Below are positions 11,800 through 23,252 of a stretch of DNA of 64,000 bases, one piece after another (the first letter of the stretch is position 1; each line of letters begins with the position of its first letter). This DNA is from Bryum argenteum (lineage: Eukaryota > Streptophyta > Bryopsida > Bryales > Bryaceae). A program made the translations under genes and the position numbers. The notes under the pieces are model-generated. The model saw nothing but the letters and a program-made list of their open reading frames with translations. It had not been told where the DNA came from and did not search any database. Location of the stretch: NCBI GenBank assembly GCA_037043015.1, contig CM073325.1, forward strand, positions 9,341,001 through 9,405,000, read 5' to 3'.

Positions 11800-12270
11800 A
11801 TGACTTTGTCCTTCCTTGCATATGAGTAAGGAGTATGACTATTTAATACTAGCCGTGTATGTGGATGATATCAACTTTGTAAGAACGACACGTATATGCA
11901 GCGAAGTTGAGAAAATGCTTACAAATTGGTTCAAAATGAAAATGTCAGGAAAGACAAGTTATGCTTTAGTTTGCAGATCCATCATTTTCTGGATGGGAGT
12001 ACCTTGTTGCATTAGAAGTCCTATGTGAAGAAATTATTGAAGAATTTTGATATAAAAGAAGCCAACTCCATTTCCGCTCTAATGATCGGACAGAGGTGAC
12101 AATCTATACCTCCCGTGTGAGGATGAGGAGGAAGAAGTAGATAAACTAGAGTACTTTGCAACGGTGAGAGGCTTGTTTTGCCAAGCGATGCACCATGCCC
12201 CGACATCCTTAAGGTTTTGGAGAATATATTGTTGTGATTTGATAATCTACACGGAATTATGGTTGGATAC
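11800..12270 (+). pseudogene. degraded copia-type reverse transcriptase fragment
   Basis: The translation LAVYVDDI at about 11850-11874 is the copia reverse transcriptase active-site motif, followed by a stretch resembling the F.M.DLG segment (FKMKMSGK). Further on, KSYVKKLLKNFDIKEAN (about 12018-12068) resembles the copia thumb region. Stops and frame changes break it throughout. It is unrelated in position and preservation to the intact-ended copia element at 31369. Confidence 0.6.
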
Positions 12271-12379
12271 TCATGTCAACAGCTTTTGGGTGAAAAAATA
12301 TGAAACTTAAATTTTGTATAAAGTGTTAAAATGATTTTTTAGGAATAATTTCTTCGTAACGAAAAAAAAAAAGAAAAAA

Positions 12380-12410
<31 letters not shown>

Positions 12411-13190
12411 GAGGAGGGAAACACTATTGTTGAAGATTTTCAGATAGGGGATCAATAAAAAGATATTTACCTAAAGGGGAAGGAAAAACATTCAATTGTC
12501 GCTTTAAAAGAAGAAAGAAAAAGCTCTATGTTACTTTTAATATGGTGAGATGCCAAACTTCCGCATACTAGCTTCAATATGTTTAGAAATGATGGGGAAA
12601 AAAAATAAAAAATCATTTTATTCCCCCTTTTGCAGATACTTTGCAATTCTTCCCTACTTTGAAAATGTTTTATAGAAGTGTTCCCCTATATGAAATTTTC
12701 CCTTAAATTATGTCTCTAATAACATCAAAATGAATCAATCATCATAATTGGTACTCGTATTCTTACTAGTATGGTTCTAAATCAATATTAAATAATAGTT
12801 CAGAAACATATGCCATCATAAAACGTCAAACTGATATTAAATGAAACATGAACTCTCATGCACACAATATCCAAATTACACATTCATTGGTCCGCTGAAA
12901 TTCTCTTATACAAACTTTACACCAATAAACATATGTTTCTAGTATTAGGAAATAGGTGTAGTAGCAAAAATCACCATTGCAGGTGCCTCTACCTTGTCTT
13001 TCCTTCTAATAGTATCTTTCACACATCACGACCACAATGGTGCAATTTTTCAACCAAAGTCTCTCAACCAAAACACTTCAATATACCGTTGATGTTATAA
13101 CTTACAAACTTTTGTCCAAGAATAAGTCAAACAAAACACTCTAATTCACACCAGCCTCAAAATAGGTTCGAAATAGTCTTTATCTCCCTT
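12271..13190. other. spacer with poly-A tract
   Basis: A poly-A/AG tract lies at 12361-12410. The rest is AT-rich and shows no gene. Confidence 0.4.
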
Positions 13191-13235
13191 AGCGGGCATT
13201 GGTGTAGCGGGCATTGGTGTAGCGGGCATTGGTGA
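13191..13235. repeat. 15-bp minisatellite, three units
   Basis: The unit AGCGGGCATTGGTGT occurs three times in tandem, with the last unit altered in its final base. It lies in the upstream region of the TLC-domain gene. Confidence 0.8.
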
Positions 13236-13574
13236 AGATGCACTAGCCCCAGTAGGATACTGTATCAGTTCAAATCCTACAGTAGTAGACCAACCAGCCA
13301 ACCTCCCCGCGACATTTACGAAGCGAGCGAAGGAAGGAAGTGGCTCGAGGGGAAAGAATCACGTGACCTCGTCGCACCATCCCCTCCGACAATCGTCAAA
13401 CCATCAACCCAACAATTCTTTCCTAGACCAGAACATTCCTGAAGCATCTCTGCAGCATCCCAGTAGTCTTCCGCTACACGGAATATCCACAATCCCATAC
13501 TCTCACTGCAACCACTGAAACCTTCCACACATTTGTACAGAGTAGCAGAGCTTGGAGGTGCACCCTCTTTGGCG

Positions 13575-15211
13575 ATGGAGGGTGCACAAAAGGCAGTCAA
13601 TGGGGTGGTGGAAACCAAGCCAAAACCCTCACACACAACGGATTTCCCCGGCGTTCTTTTCACCATCCTTTTAGCATTGTGGGCAGTAGTCGTAGCAGTC
13701 CAGATCAAAAACGGCGACTCTCGTCTCTGGCAAGTGTTTGCATCTTTGGTTTTCTTCGAAGGAGTCAATAGAGCTCTTGCTCTCTTTCTGCAATGGCGAC
13801 CCCAAATCATTGCTGGGCTCAGTCCGGATGTTGCTGCCGATTTTCTCAACACCGCTGTGTCTCTTGTTCATTCCTCCATCCTCTCCTTATCAGGTACGGT
13901 ACGTGCCTAGTACTCAACAATCATGTAACAATGTGAAGAGAATGGAGACAGTATTGATGTGTGGAGTGCTTTTGCAGTAATTGGGTTGATGGTTAGGGAA
14001 GTGCGAGTATCAGGAGTGAAGGACATGTTGGATCATGAAGTGCTTTTTCATCGGACATGGCCGGGAGCGTACACGGCGTTGGCGATTTCATGTGGCTACT
14101 TCGCGTATGATCAATGGGACATGATTCGGAAGCATCTGTATAGTGCGAAAGCTCCGCATCTGCTTGTTCATCATGCCGTTTTGCTCACCTGCTTCACCCC
14201 TGCTCTGCAACGAGACTTGTGCATCAACTACTTGATCCTCACCCTCATCTGCGAGGTAAGTGAGCTTATCAATACAAAGATCTCAGAACATACAAGAATG
14301 TCTTGGCCAATTTCTACAGTACGTTGATGTGATGATTCTTTTTATTTGAACAGCTCTAAATTCTCTTCCTGTATCGAATGAATAATTTTGACATTTCTGA
14401 TCTCGTTCTAAACATTGGAGTATGAACAATCGTTTGCTTCTAAACCCTAAAACCTAATCCTGTTCTTCTACCAAAGATTTTAGAGCACGTAAGAATCATC
14501 ATCCAAATTTCTACAGGATTGATTTGTTCCATCTATTCATTCTGCCAAACATTTCGTTCTCAGTTGTAACTTCTCTGTGTTGAATGAATGATTTTGATAT
14601 CCTTGAATCTCTTTCTGATAACTTAACAAACTTTGGAGTGTGAAAAATCGATCTGCTGGTCTGCTGTCGTTTGCTCTTAAACCCTAAACCCTAACCCTGT
14701 TTCTCGTCAAAGATAGGAATCGAAATCAGGAGATTTGTGAATGATTTCCTCCATCTGCCCAGTTTTTCTTTCTCTCCAAATTGAATTTGATGAATTCTGA
14801 TCATTCTTCACTTACTAAACATTGTAGTATAAATTTGAGTTAAGTCATCTGCTGGACTGCTGTCAATTGCTCTTATACCCTTATCCTGTTTTTTGCCATC
14901 AGGTACATTCGATCTTTTTGCACTTACGGAAAGTGAGGAAGCTTTCGGCTACGACGAAGACCAGCTCAGGGAGCAGTGTGATCACGTGGAGTTTGAACTG
15001 GATAGCGTTCTTCACGACACGGATCTTCTGCCATTTCTGGGTTACAGGGAAGCTATTGTGGGATGCGTCCAAGTTTCCGCGTGGGTTCGAGTGGCCGCTG
15101 GCCGTGGCTGGCATGCTGGGCCTCAATGTCTTGAATATCATGCTCGGCCAAGGGCTCTACAAAGCCTTCATCCGAGAGAGGTCTTCTCCTTTAAAGAAAC
15201 GACTTGACTAG
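13575..15211 (+). CDS. TLC-domain (TRAM/LAG1/CLN8-type) membrane protein, 3 exons
   Basis: Exons 13575-13893, 13978-14255 and 14903-15211 join in phase to give about 301 residues. I chose the ATG at 13575 (MEGAQKAV); frames further upstream lack an ATG. The protein has a hydrophobic segment at residues about 22-45 and several more downstream. VLFHRTWPGAY, LLVHHAVLLT and, across the second junction, the ICE/VHSIFLHLRK stretch match the pattern of TLC-domain proteins of the TLCD4/TMEM136 kind, where the E.hS.FLH.R motif follows the histidines. The C terminus SSPLKKRLD is dibasic, suggesting ER retention or retrieval. TLC proteins act in ER or plasma membrane lipid handling. Intron 2 (14256-14902) carries AAACCCTAA telo-box-like repeats. 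It is convergent with the membrane-protein gene at 15772-17151. Confidence 0.8.
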
Positions 15212-15771
15212 TTTTCTCATCTTTTGTACATTTTGAAAGCTGCCTACAAGGTTACAGGCTCGGAAATCTTGCCTGTAATCCTTACGATCAAGCCTTCGCA
15301 TTTTTTTTAAAACAATCTTTGAGATGGTGACAGCGAGCTCATCATGATGCGAAATGTTTGTCATCGACACAGAGTCCCATTGCTAATCTACTTTCAGCAT
15401 TACTTTGTACATGCTTCATTTATTTTGCATACCAAAGAAGAACGCATCTACTGGTTTCTCAATCTCCTCAAGATCAAGAACTTTACAAATGATCCCATTT
15501 TACTTCGATCGAAATGATCGTGTTTTCACACACATTTGAAAGGTGCTTTCTTCTTGAGAACCCTCCTAGCAAGACCTTTCCAATTTCATACGTTGTTTCA
15601 TTTCCCGTTTTCAACCACCATCATCGTCGACATGACAGATAATACACGTTGATAAAATGAAACAGAAATTGATTCCATAAGAACACTTCACTCATACTTA
15701 CTCTTACTCTACTTATCTCTAATGGATAGTCGCGACTACGACCATCATACTACCAGCTTAAGCATCGAAAC
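15212..15771. other. short spacer between convergent genes
   Basis: Contains the 3' ends of the two flanking genes. No reading frame or structure worth naming. Confidence 0.4.
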
Positions 15772-17151
15772 TCATGGCTGGCCAACCTGCAAGAACAATA
15801 ACACTGTCAATATCACCGATCCCTAAATTACGCTTCAACAACATCAAAATCAAACTCACTAACATTGAAATCCTTCAGAATACCATGAATTCTAACTCAA
15901 AATAAATTTTGATAATTCAGCAAACATACTCTTTTCATAATTTTACAAAAAATGAACCTATCGAATATTCACAAAGACAGCAACTTACAGGAGGGGCCTC
16001 ATCAGCAAGGGGCGTATAAGGATGTTCCTCTGAAGCAGCGAACTTGGGGAGGCCAGAGACATCCGCCGCGAATCTCGAGGTATAAACATAGTACATCACG
16101 ACAACAACAACGTAGAAAAAGAGGTTCAAGAATGAGATGCAAACGGCGCTGACAACTAAAACAGCGTACAAAATCCACCCCGACTCCATGGTATTCGCAA
16201 TTGTGGATGGATAATAACCGAAAATCGCAAACAACCAGGATAAAGAGAAGTAAACAGCGAGGATGGTGCCGACTCCTCCCACTCTCACCATCTTGGCGCT
16301 TCGGAACAGAGCTTCCTTTCCGTAACGACCAGGCTCCAGCAGCGCTATGAGTCGGTTGAATGCAAAGATGAAGCCGAGGAAGATGACGGAAATGATCCAC
16401 GGTGACATGGCTAGCACCAGAGAATACTGGTCATTGGAGCCAGTGATGGTGCAGAACAGTAGAGCGAAGAGGAAGTGGGCGATGGTGACGAGTACTAACA
16501 CTAAGCATGACCATAGGGCTGTCACGAATGAGCGCCACAGTGCATGCGGTAATTGTTTGAACACTTTCCGAGTCACGGTCGTGTCGTCAGTGTCGTCGCC
16601 GCTGTAAATGTGCTCTACTATGTATGCTACCCCTCCTAGACCGAGTGCCGATAACGCGGGTATCAGTATGTACGAAATCACCAGGGTTAGCACTTCGATG
16701 TACATAGGCACTTCGATGTACATCGGCACTTTGATGTACGTCGGCACATGATGTATCTTCTGCAAAACCACAACAGCTAAATATGTTTACATCGGATCGA
16801 TAGCAAAGATGGTGGTAGAGAAAAACTCTTCCGGATTACGTAGCTTACAAAACAACAGAGTGTCTCAGACTTGCCACATCCGATCTCAATGCTCATGACA
16901 CATATGACAAAAAAGGTTGAAAGCAGAAACCCCAGTTTTACGAAGGAGCTGAACGGACGAGAAATAAGAAGTACCTGGGATTTCAACAACACGAGCGGGA
17001 GGTAGCTGAGCAGGGACTCGGAGAGGGAGAAAGCCAGGTAGAAGGGCACAAACAGACGGTGATGCTCGCGCACCAGTCTCTTTGCTTCCGTCACTATTTT
17101 TCTCGCTCCCCATCCCTCCATTCCATCCGGCCGCAACTCCATTCTGCCCAT
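15772..17151 (-). CDS. multi-pass membrane protein of a plant-specific uncharacterised type, 3 exons
   Basis: Exons on the minus strand are 17151-16975, 16759-15989 and 15772-15786, joining in phase to about 320 residues; the last exon encodes only VGQP and the stop. The ATG at 17151 is the first in frame. The N terminus is cytosolic in character (EAKRLVREHHRLF), followed by a hydrophobic stretch and then at least five more long hydrophobic segments. A tandem repeat VPMYIE occurs at the start of exon 2 (about 16710-16745). The layout, a short amphipathic N terminus and about six transmembrane helices, resembles the Arabidopsis family of uncharacterised membrane proteins around At4g19950; that link is inference. 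Function unknown. Confidence 0.7.
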
Positions 17152-19196
17152 CGACAAATCGATCGACAAGATACCTCCACAAACACTTGTACAGTGAGTG
17201 ATGAATCAAACGGAAGAAAGAGGACCTCGAAACCGGCCTGAAAAACTGGCCCACAAGTGATAGCTCCGATGGTGAAGGACTACTTGTATCGATCGACCAC
17301 TATATGATTGATTGAAAGCAAAGCAGTCTTTGAAAACCTTACCAATCTCGCTGCAAAGGAAACTAGAATAAAAAACCTTACCGACAGTTTTCTTATCGCT
17401 GTAAAGGAAACTCGAATAAACAAGCTTACCGGCAGTTTTTTAATCATCTGGTCTTCCTCCGACCGACTGACACTGATTGACTAAACTTCTGCATGTAAGG
17501 TAGATCATGCTAAATCCGTACATTTCCTTAAACTGCCACACTCTGGATTCTTCCTACTTTCTAGATTTCAGGTAAAGGAAGTACCTCAACACTTGTGAAC
17601 AGTTTTAGGTAATGTGGTACATGTTACTTCTGAATTTTTTATTTGTTTTTATAAGTGCTTAAAAAATATTTAGACTTCTTTATCTCTTCATATTCATAAT
17701 TGAAAAATATTGATTCACATATTCCAAGTGTAGTCCTTAAATGCAGGGATTTAGCATTGTCTAATGAGAGCATGCTTTCACACTTTCTTGCAAGTGGAAG
17801 AGTATCGTGGAAGTAGCTCAATTGGTGGCTTGAAGAGAAAACAAGGGACATTGATTGCAATGACGGCCCAAAGTGAACACTAATCTCAAGAGAGTTGAGA
17901 AGTATTGTTCTTTACCAAAAGTTACCTGTTACACTAATCTCCATGTAATACTAATTAACAACTCCTTTGTAGCAAGGCTACCGGAGTACATGAATATTCT
18001 TGTATTTTCAAACTTTGGCTACATACTTACAGACTATTTTATGTACTTGTAAGAATTCATCATCGGAAGATACTTAATACTTTATAAGTACGGAAAATCC
18101 GTCTGTATGCAAAAGATTCTTGAAACAAATACGGCATATTCTCCATACTCCGGCAACCATGCTTAGTGGGTTAATGTTTTGCTTACATATTATCAATATA
18201 GTGACTTGATGTACACATCAAAACTGCAGGTGCTGAAGAAAATAGAAATTTATGAAATCCAAAATCCAGCAATGTGTTTTGTGATTCATTTCGGAAGTAC
18301 TTGTGTAAGGGATCTCTTTGGAGGCATTCCCAAGTGCCTCTTGATGTGCTTTTAATCTTTCTTGTATACTTAGTGATGCACCTACACTAGTGGAAAGGTA
18401 GTCTTGTGTAAAGTCATGACACGAGCTATCGTGGCACATTATGGTTTTTGACCCCTAAATGTCTCAGCCTATTTTTAGCCAAAAAACATATTTTCAAAAA
18501 AAGTGTCATAGATGAAAATGATCATAAGCTATTAAGATCTCAACTGTACAAATTTGTAGTAGACTTACCATAGGTCATGTGGCCAAACTTTGAGTCACAA
18601 GGCCTCATAAATTGGGAGATCATAACAGCGTATTAGTACTAGAAACAAGCTGCAAAATTTCATCATTTTCACTTTAGAGTAGAAATGCTACCAACAAACT
18701 AATCGCAATAAAAAAAATCACTGAATACAAAGTAATTCACTGTGGATTTCAACCTCACCTGCTTGCGGTAACTTAGTCAACGACCTCCTGACAGGATTCT
18801 CGCAGGAAATGTCTGCAGTCCGGCCAATTTTCAACATCGTTCCCGTTCTGTCCAGTAATCTTGCAAAGAAATCGGAACAAGTCTTCGAGCTTCAATTCGA
18901 AGATGGTCTGAAAACATATGGGAAATCTGTCGTGCAAGGTTACCACCACTATTATTTGATTGAAAGTGCGTGGTGGAAGCCTGGAAGGTGCAGAGAGTGC
19001 AAGTTTTGTCAACAGATTTTATCTCTTGAAAGCTTACAGCACAAGCAACCTCACGTCCTCTGAATCAAAAATACAATCAAAATTCAGATGAGAATCGTGG
19101 AAAGTACGCACCAACTGAAGGAATTGATTGATACAGTAGCTAGTAACACATATTTCGTTGTAGTGAGAATATTCAAATCATCAATTCAATAACAGT
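17152..19196. other. spacer without a convincing gene
   Basis: Some sequence upstream of 17151 must hold the promoter of the membrane-protein gene. A GACCCCTAAATGTCTCAG stretch near 18449 resembles one end of the TTAA element family, but I found no matching right end. A minus-strand frame at 18773-19012 is open, with no recognisable motif and weak support. Confidence 0.35.
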
Positions 19197-19477
19197 TGAG
19201 CTTGAGTCGAGCTAAATGTACCCACAGACTGAAACTGGACAAAGTAACCAATTGTTGACATATTCAAATGGTAATAACTTACTTAAATTTTGTCCAAATT
19301 GGGCATATGAGGTAATTTTTGACATCTACTCTTCCTTTGAATGTCTGAAAACAACTCATGTGCTAGACAAAATTTGAGTAAGATCTGGCCATTTACAAAT
19401 GCCGACAATTGGTTGTTTTGTCCAATTTCACTGAAGTACTTAATCTGTGAATTCTTTGAGCTCGACTTGAGCTAAAC
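19197..19477. mobile_element. foldback element with long imperfect inverted repeats
   Basis: The left arm beginning TTGAGCTTGAGTCGAGCT (19197) pairs with the right arm ending AGCTCGACTTGAGCTAAA (about 19477). Pairing continues inward through GGACAAAGTAACCAATTG against CAATTGGTTGTTTTGTCC and ACTTAAATTTTGTCC against GACAAAATTTGAGTAAG, so most of the 280 bp can fold back. It has no coding content. I saw no clear target duplication. Confidence 0.6.
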
Positions 19478-20149
19478 TATATTTTTCCAGAATCATTGAA
19501 TATTTCCATTGCAACAAAATACGTGTTCAGTGAAGAATAGGTCAAATCGATCTCAAGCTTGGTGCAGAAGGAACCTCTTTCACATCCACTAATTCATGAA
19601 TAGATCAGCCAAGTAGATGAGAATCTGAAGATAATAAGCAGCACATGAAGACTGATTGCATGGTAACCGGTCAAATTGGAATGCAATGTACCTTCGATCA
19701 CCAGATTCGCAAGATTCCGTCGGTAAAGACACGACCTTGCAACCATGTAGAATGTCATAGAGAGCCACATTCGCCCCGATTTGATTGTCAATCAGTTGTA
19801 AAGCCACTCTGAGTATAGAGCTTTCCATTTGTTTCTAGTAATTATGGAAAATGCAAGCATGATTGATAAGATTTTGATTCGGCATCCGAGAGCACCTGTC
19901 GAGTTTTGTCAACAGACTTGATCTCAAGCTTCGAGCACAAGTCCGTTGTCTCATGAATGGATCAACAATACAAGCGAGAATCCGTAGAGAATTAAAGCAG
20001 CATCTCAAAACTGATTTATTGATGATGAGTGGTGCATTACTGGTAGAAATCAAAGTGATTCTTAGGGACGTTTTACATGGGGAGTCAAGGTCAACAAATC
20101 TCCAAGCCCATTCATCCCAATTGGCTCCATGGGTCACTTGGAGAACACA
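19478..20149. other. spacer with a diverged local duplication
   Basis: The stretch at about 19552-19660 and the stretch at about 19920-20010 share blocks such as ctcaagctt and attcatgaat/tctcatgaat followed by ggatcaacaa/agatcagcca. Minus-strand frames of 79-100 codons cross both but carry no recognisable motif. Confidence 0.35.
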
Positions 20150-20382
20150 TTAATCCTTAAAGGTCTGAGCGTGCCGTGGCGACAAGTAGAATGCCGTGTA
20201 TTTTGGTTGTATTTGGAGTGAATGCACACCTATAATGGGTTTGAGTTCAAAGAAGAGGTTGACATTTGAATTAATGCGGTTTTAGTGAGCTATTAAGATT
20301 CGAGTTTAGAGTTTCTTATTGGTAGCAAATCCTAATTATACGACAGCGTACATACTATCCCCTAGGGACCTTTATGGGTTAA
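20150..20382. mobile_element. TTAA-flanked MITE-like element
   Basis: TTAATCCTTAAAGGTC at 20150 pairs with GACCTTTATGGGTTAA ending at 20382 (three mismatches). It is the same kind of TTAA/CC-starting element as those at 6776-8330, but more diverged. No coding content. Confidence 0.45.
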
Positions 20383-21156
20383 AAAATTGATAAAGTGTAG
20401 GCCAATTCCCCCATGTGTGAAGCCCTTGGGGCCGATTTGTAGAAGGAAAAACAAGGCCATGAGGCTAATTCATATTATTAGCTACATTCCATGCTTTTTG
20501 ATTGTTCACATTGAAGTATTTTAGTGAAATAATGATTTTTGTATTGAAATCACCGAACGACCTTTAGGGCATGAATTGGCCTTCCATTCTTGTATCTCTC
20601 AACTTCTGGAGAGCGGACCGTGTTATAACTTGTCCCCTATACAAAAAAATAAAATTTCAGAAAGTTGGCCTTGACTTCCCCATATAAAGCCCTTGGGGCC
20701 CATTCCAAAGATTAGACTAATCACAAGAGAGGATTTGGCCATGAACTGGCCCCAACAATGGCTTGGCCCCTAATCTGTAAAGCGGCCCCTAATCTGACCA
20801 TCGATCGGCGAATTCGCCGGATTACCTTCTCCTTTGCGTGATCACCAATTCATGATCAATGGCTTCTGGACCTGTCTAGAATCAGTGCGTACATTGCCAT
20901 TCAGTCGTATAAAGATTTTTCTTGCGATTTTCATATGCAGATTATCACCTTCGTTGATTACAGAAGTTCCCTTTTTGTTTCTGCGAGCGTAAGTAGGTTT
21001 CTCGTTGTCTGCTTTGGATCTCAATCTGTGAGTATGGACGCTTCGTAGATTGCAGATGTTTCTGGTGTGCACATTGCAAGCACAAGTGAACTTTGATTGT
21101 CGGTATCAGCTTTCGAGAGCGCCTGTGTAGCAGCAGCAGCAGATCGGATTGGAATC
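20383..21156. other. spacer and 5' region of the Hsp70-like gene
   Basis: Contains fragments resembling TTAA-element interiors (cccttggggcc near 20427 and 20690). The reading frame of the next gene is open from 21097, directly after a TGA, but has no ATG before 21157. Confidence 0.4.
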
Positions 21157-22260
21157 ATGAGGACTACGCACAAGTATCCGCGAGTGACTGACACTCGAGC
21201 AGGAGTAGCACTAAGCCGAAACATGAGCGGCACCGATTTACTCACCATCACTCTTACAACGGGACATCCCGACGTGTTCTCCGACCCAACAGAACACAAG
21301 CTCGATGATAACTCCCCCTCCACCGTCGCGCACGCACTCTCAACCATTCTCAAGACGCCAACCTCTATCGCGCTCTCGCTTCCGTGCTCCCTATCAGACG
21401 AAGAACGAAAGCAGTATCGGAATACTCTCCGGGAAGCTCTCCCGGAGATGGAGATCTGGTACGCCATGGACCACTCCACGGCCTATCTCAACCACATCGA
21501 GAACGAGTTTACCCACAAAGACCAAGAGCTCAGCGTCCTTTTCCTAGACCTAACAACTCCAGAGCAAGCCACCGGCAAAGTCATCATAATCGACACAGAC
21601 GACGGCGACACGTACTTTTTCCCGACGTCTAAAGTAGTCCACGAAACATTCGAAGCCGTAACCGAAATGCTAACAACCACGCCTCTCCACGCAGCATACA
21701 TCCTGGGCTCCGACCTAGGGTTAGGAGCTGCTGCATCCATGTTTTCGGAGATTCGGTATGTAACAGCGCAAGAATGCTCGCGGGGTGCATTGGCGTCACG
21801 AGAGCGGCACGGAGGTGTGATTACAACACAGCTTCTCGGCGCGCTCTTCACGCCGATGCCGATTCGAGTCCCCTTGGCAAATGGAGAGAAGGTGGTTTGC
21901 ATGCCGCGAAACTGCCTGATGCCAAGGAAGCGGACGGTGATGTTCACGACGGTGAGGGAGGAGCAAAGGAGTGCTACGCTTGAGTTTTGGTTCGGCGATG
22001 CGGTGCTTGGAAAGGTCGTGATTCAGGGGCTTGTTGCGTCCAAGCCGCGGATTAGTGTGACGATTTCGGTTGAGGAAGAAGGTGCGATGAGTGTTTGTGT
22101 TGAGGAGATTGGCGTGGCGGATGGGAATCGAGTGGAGGTAGACTTTGGTGAGCCTGCGATTTCGAAGGAGGAGATCGAGGTTTATTTGAACGCGCATGAA
22201 CATGAGGGTATAGGGTATAAGGGTCTTATGGGTGAAGTTGTTGGCGAATTGCCAGAATGA
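21157..22260 (+). CDS. reduced Hsp70-like protein (ATPase-fold part plus beta substrate-binding part)
   Basis: From the first ATG (21157) the frame runs 367 codons without introns. The frame is open 20 codons further upstream (SVSAFESACVAAAADRIG), where Hsp70 proteins have their N-terminal GIDFGT.....VAV strand, but there is no ATG there. The middle resembles a shortened actin-fold ATPase (LSVLFLDL; HAAYILGSDLGLGAAASMF). The C-terminal part matches the Hsp70 substrate-binding beta domain: NCLMPRKRTVMFTTVREEQ corresponds to the N..IP.K....F.T..D.Q signature, followed by an LEFWFGD strand. The usual helical lid and EEVD-type tail are absent, and total length is well below the 600-700 residues of canonical Hsp70. 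Key phosphate-loop residues are not evident, so ATPase activity is doubtful. Plausible role: divergent co-chaperone-like protein; function not established. Confidence 0.7.
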   Translation: MRTTHKYPRVTDTRAGVALSRNMSGTDLLTITLTTGHPDVFSDPTEHKLDDNSPSTVAHALSTILKTPTSIALSLPCSLSDEERKQYRNTLREALPEMEIWYAMDHSTAYLNHIENEFTHKDQELSVLFLDLTTPEQATGKVIIIDTDDGDTYFFPTSKVVHETFEAVTEMLTTTPLHAAYILGSDLGLGAAASMFSEIRYVTAQECSRGALASRERHGGVITTQLLGALFTPMPIRVPLANGEKVVCMPRNCLMPRKRTVMFTTVREEQRSATLEFWFGDAVLGKVVIQGLVASKPRISVTISVEEEGAMSVCVEEIGVADGNRVEVDFGEPAISKEEIEVYLNAHEHEGIGYKGLMGEVVGELPE

Positions 22261-23252
22261 ACCACTTGAATCCAATTCACCAGCAGACAATATTCAAGGC
22301 AACAGCAGGTTCACCACAATCATTAATGTACGAAAAAATAGTTGATTCCTTGACCAAGTCTTGTCACAAAAAGAATGTGCATTCACAAATCAGAGTACTT
22401 CTTGACAAATCAATGCACTCCCAACCGAGCTCAGACAAGATTGTCGAATATTGAGGAACGTTGTGCTCAGACATTCCATTTGCATACGAGTTCTCTGATC
22501 CACTAGCATGTTTTGCTTGTTAACACATAATGCTACAAAAATCACTCACTTTCTTCATCAGTATCTGACCAGCAACTCACGTCCACTGCAGAATGGATCG
22601 TTGACGAAAGCCAAAATCAGCTGAATATTACCGGAGGATACTGGCTCGCTTAACCGAGCTTCAGTAACACAAGAACTTCGACCAGCTCAATAGACCTGAA
22701 AGAAACAATCATAAATATCGTTAAGACAACATTCTCGATACGATATCAAGTTTCTGAGTGTAAAACGAGCACAAAGCCAGATTTTGAGGTTTGATATTGG
22801 AAAATGAAGTAGAAAGAAAGTTGCATATGAAGCAGTGACCAATTACCCTAACTCTAATAGAATCATATGTCTATGACAATACCTCGTTACATTGATATAG
22901 TTTCTGAGGCTATGAAAGTGTGAGAAGGCAGATTCTTTAGGGTTTCATGTGTTGGAAAAGAGCATATGATCAGATATTCATAGTCTCAATAGAATGATTA
23001 CCCTCGAATCAAAAACTGTTTGCAATCAAAGATTGCTGATTTCTATGATAAAATGATACTCCAATTTGACGAATATAGTCTTCGTGGTCAAAATTTGGAC
23101 TTCCCGAAACCAATCAGTATAATGAAAATCACTGATTATGTTCAATCATGCTACATAAACGAGCAAGTGAAAGATAAACTTACCCGAATTAATCAAGCTC
23201 ACCAGTTGAGTTGCGCGATCAGATTATCGATCAGAAACTTGAGAGAATGTTC
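22261..23252. other. spacer without a visible gene
   Basis: One CGTTGACGAAAGCC stretch at about 22600 resembles the palindromes in intron 1 of the first gene, but only half is present. Otherwise nothing is seen. Confidence 0.35.

Noticed and set aside
13255..13300. tRNA-like T-arm (AGTTCAAATCCTAC)
   Set aside because: I could not find a matching D-arm, anticodon arm or acceptor stem.
18773..20137. Minus-strand small genes (79-100 codons)
   Set aside because: No motif, no clear splice partners and partly within a diverged duplication; left as spacer.
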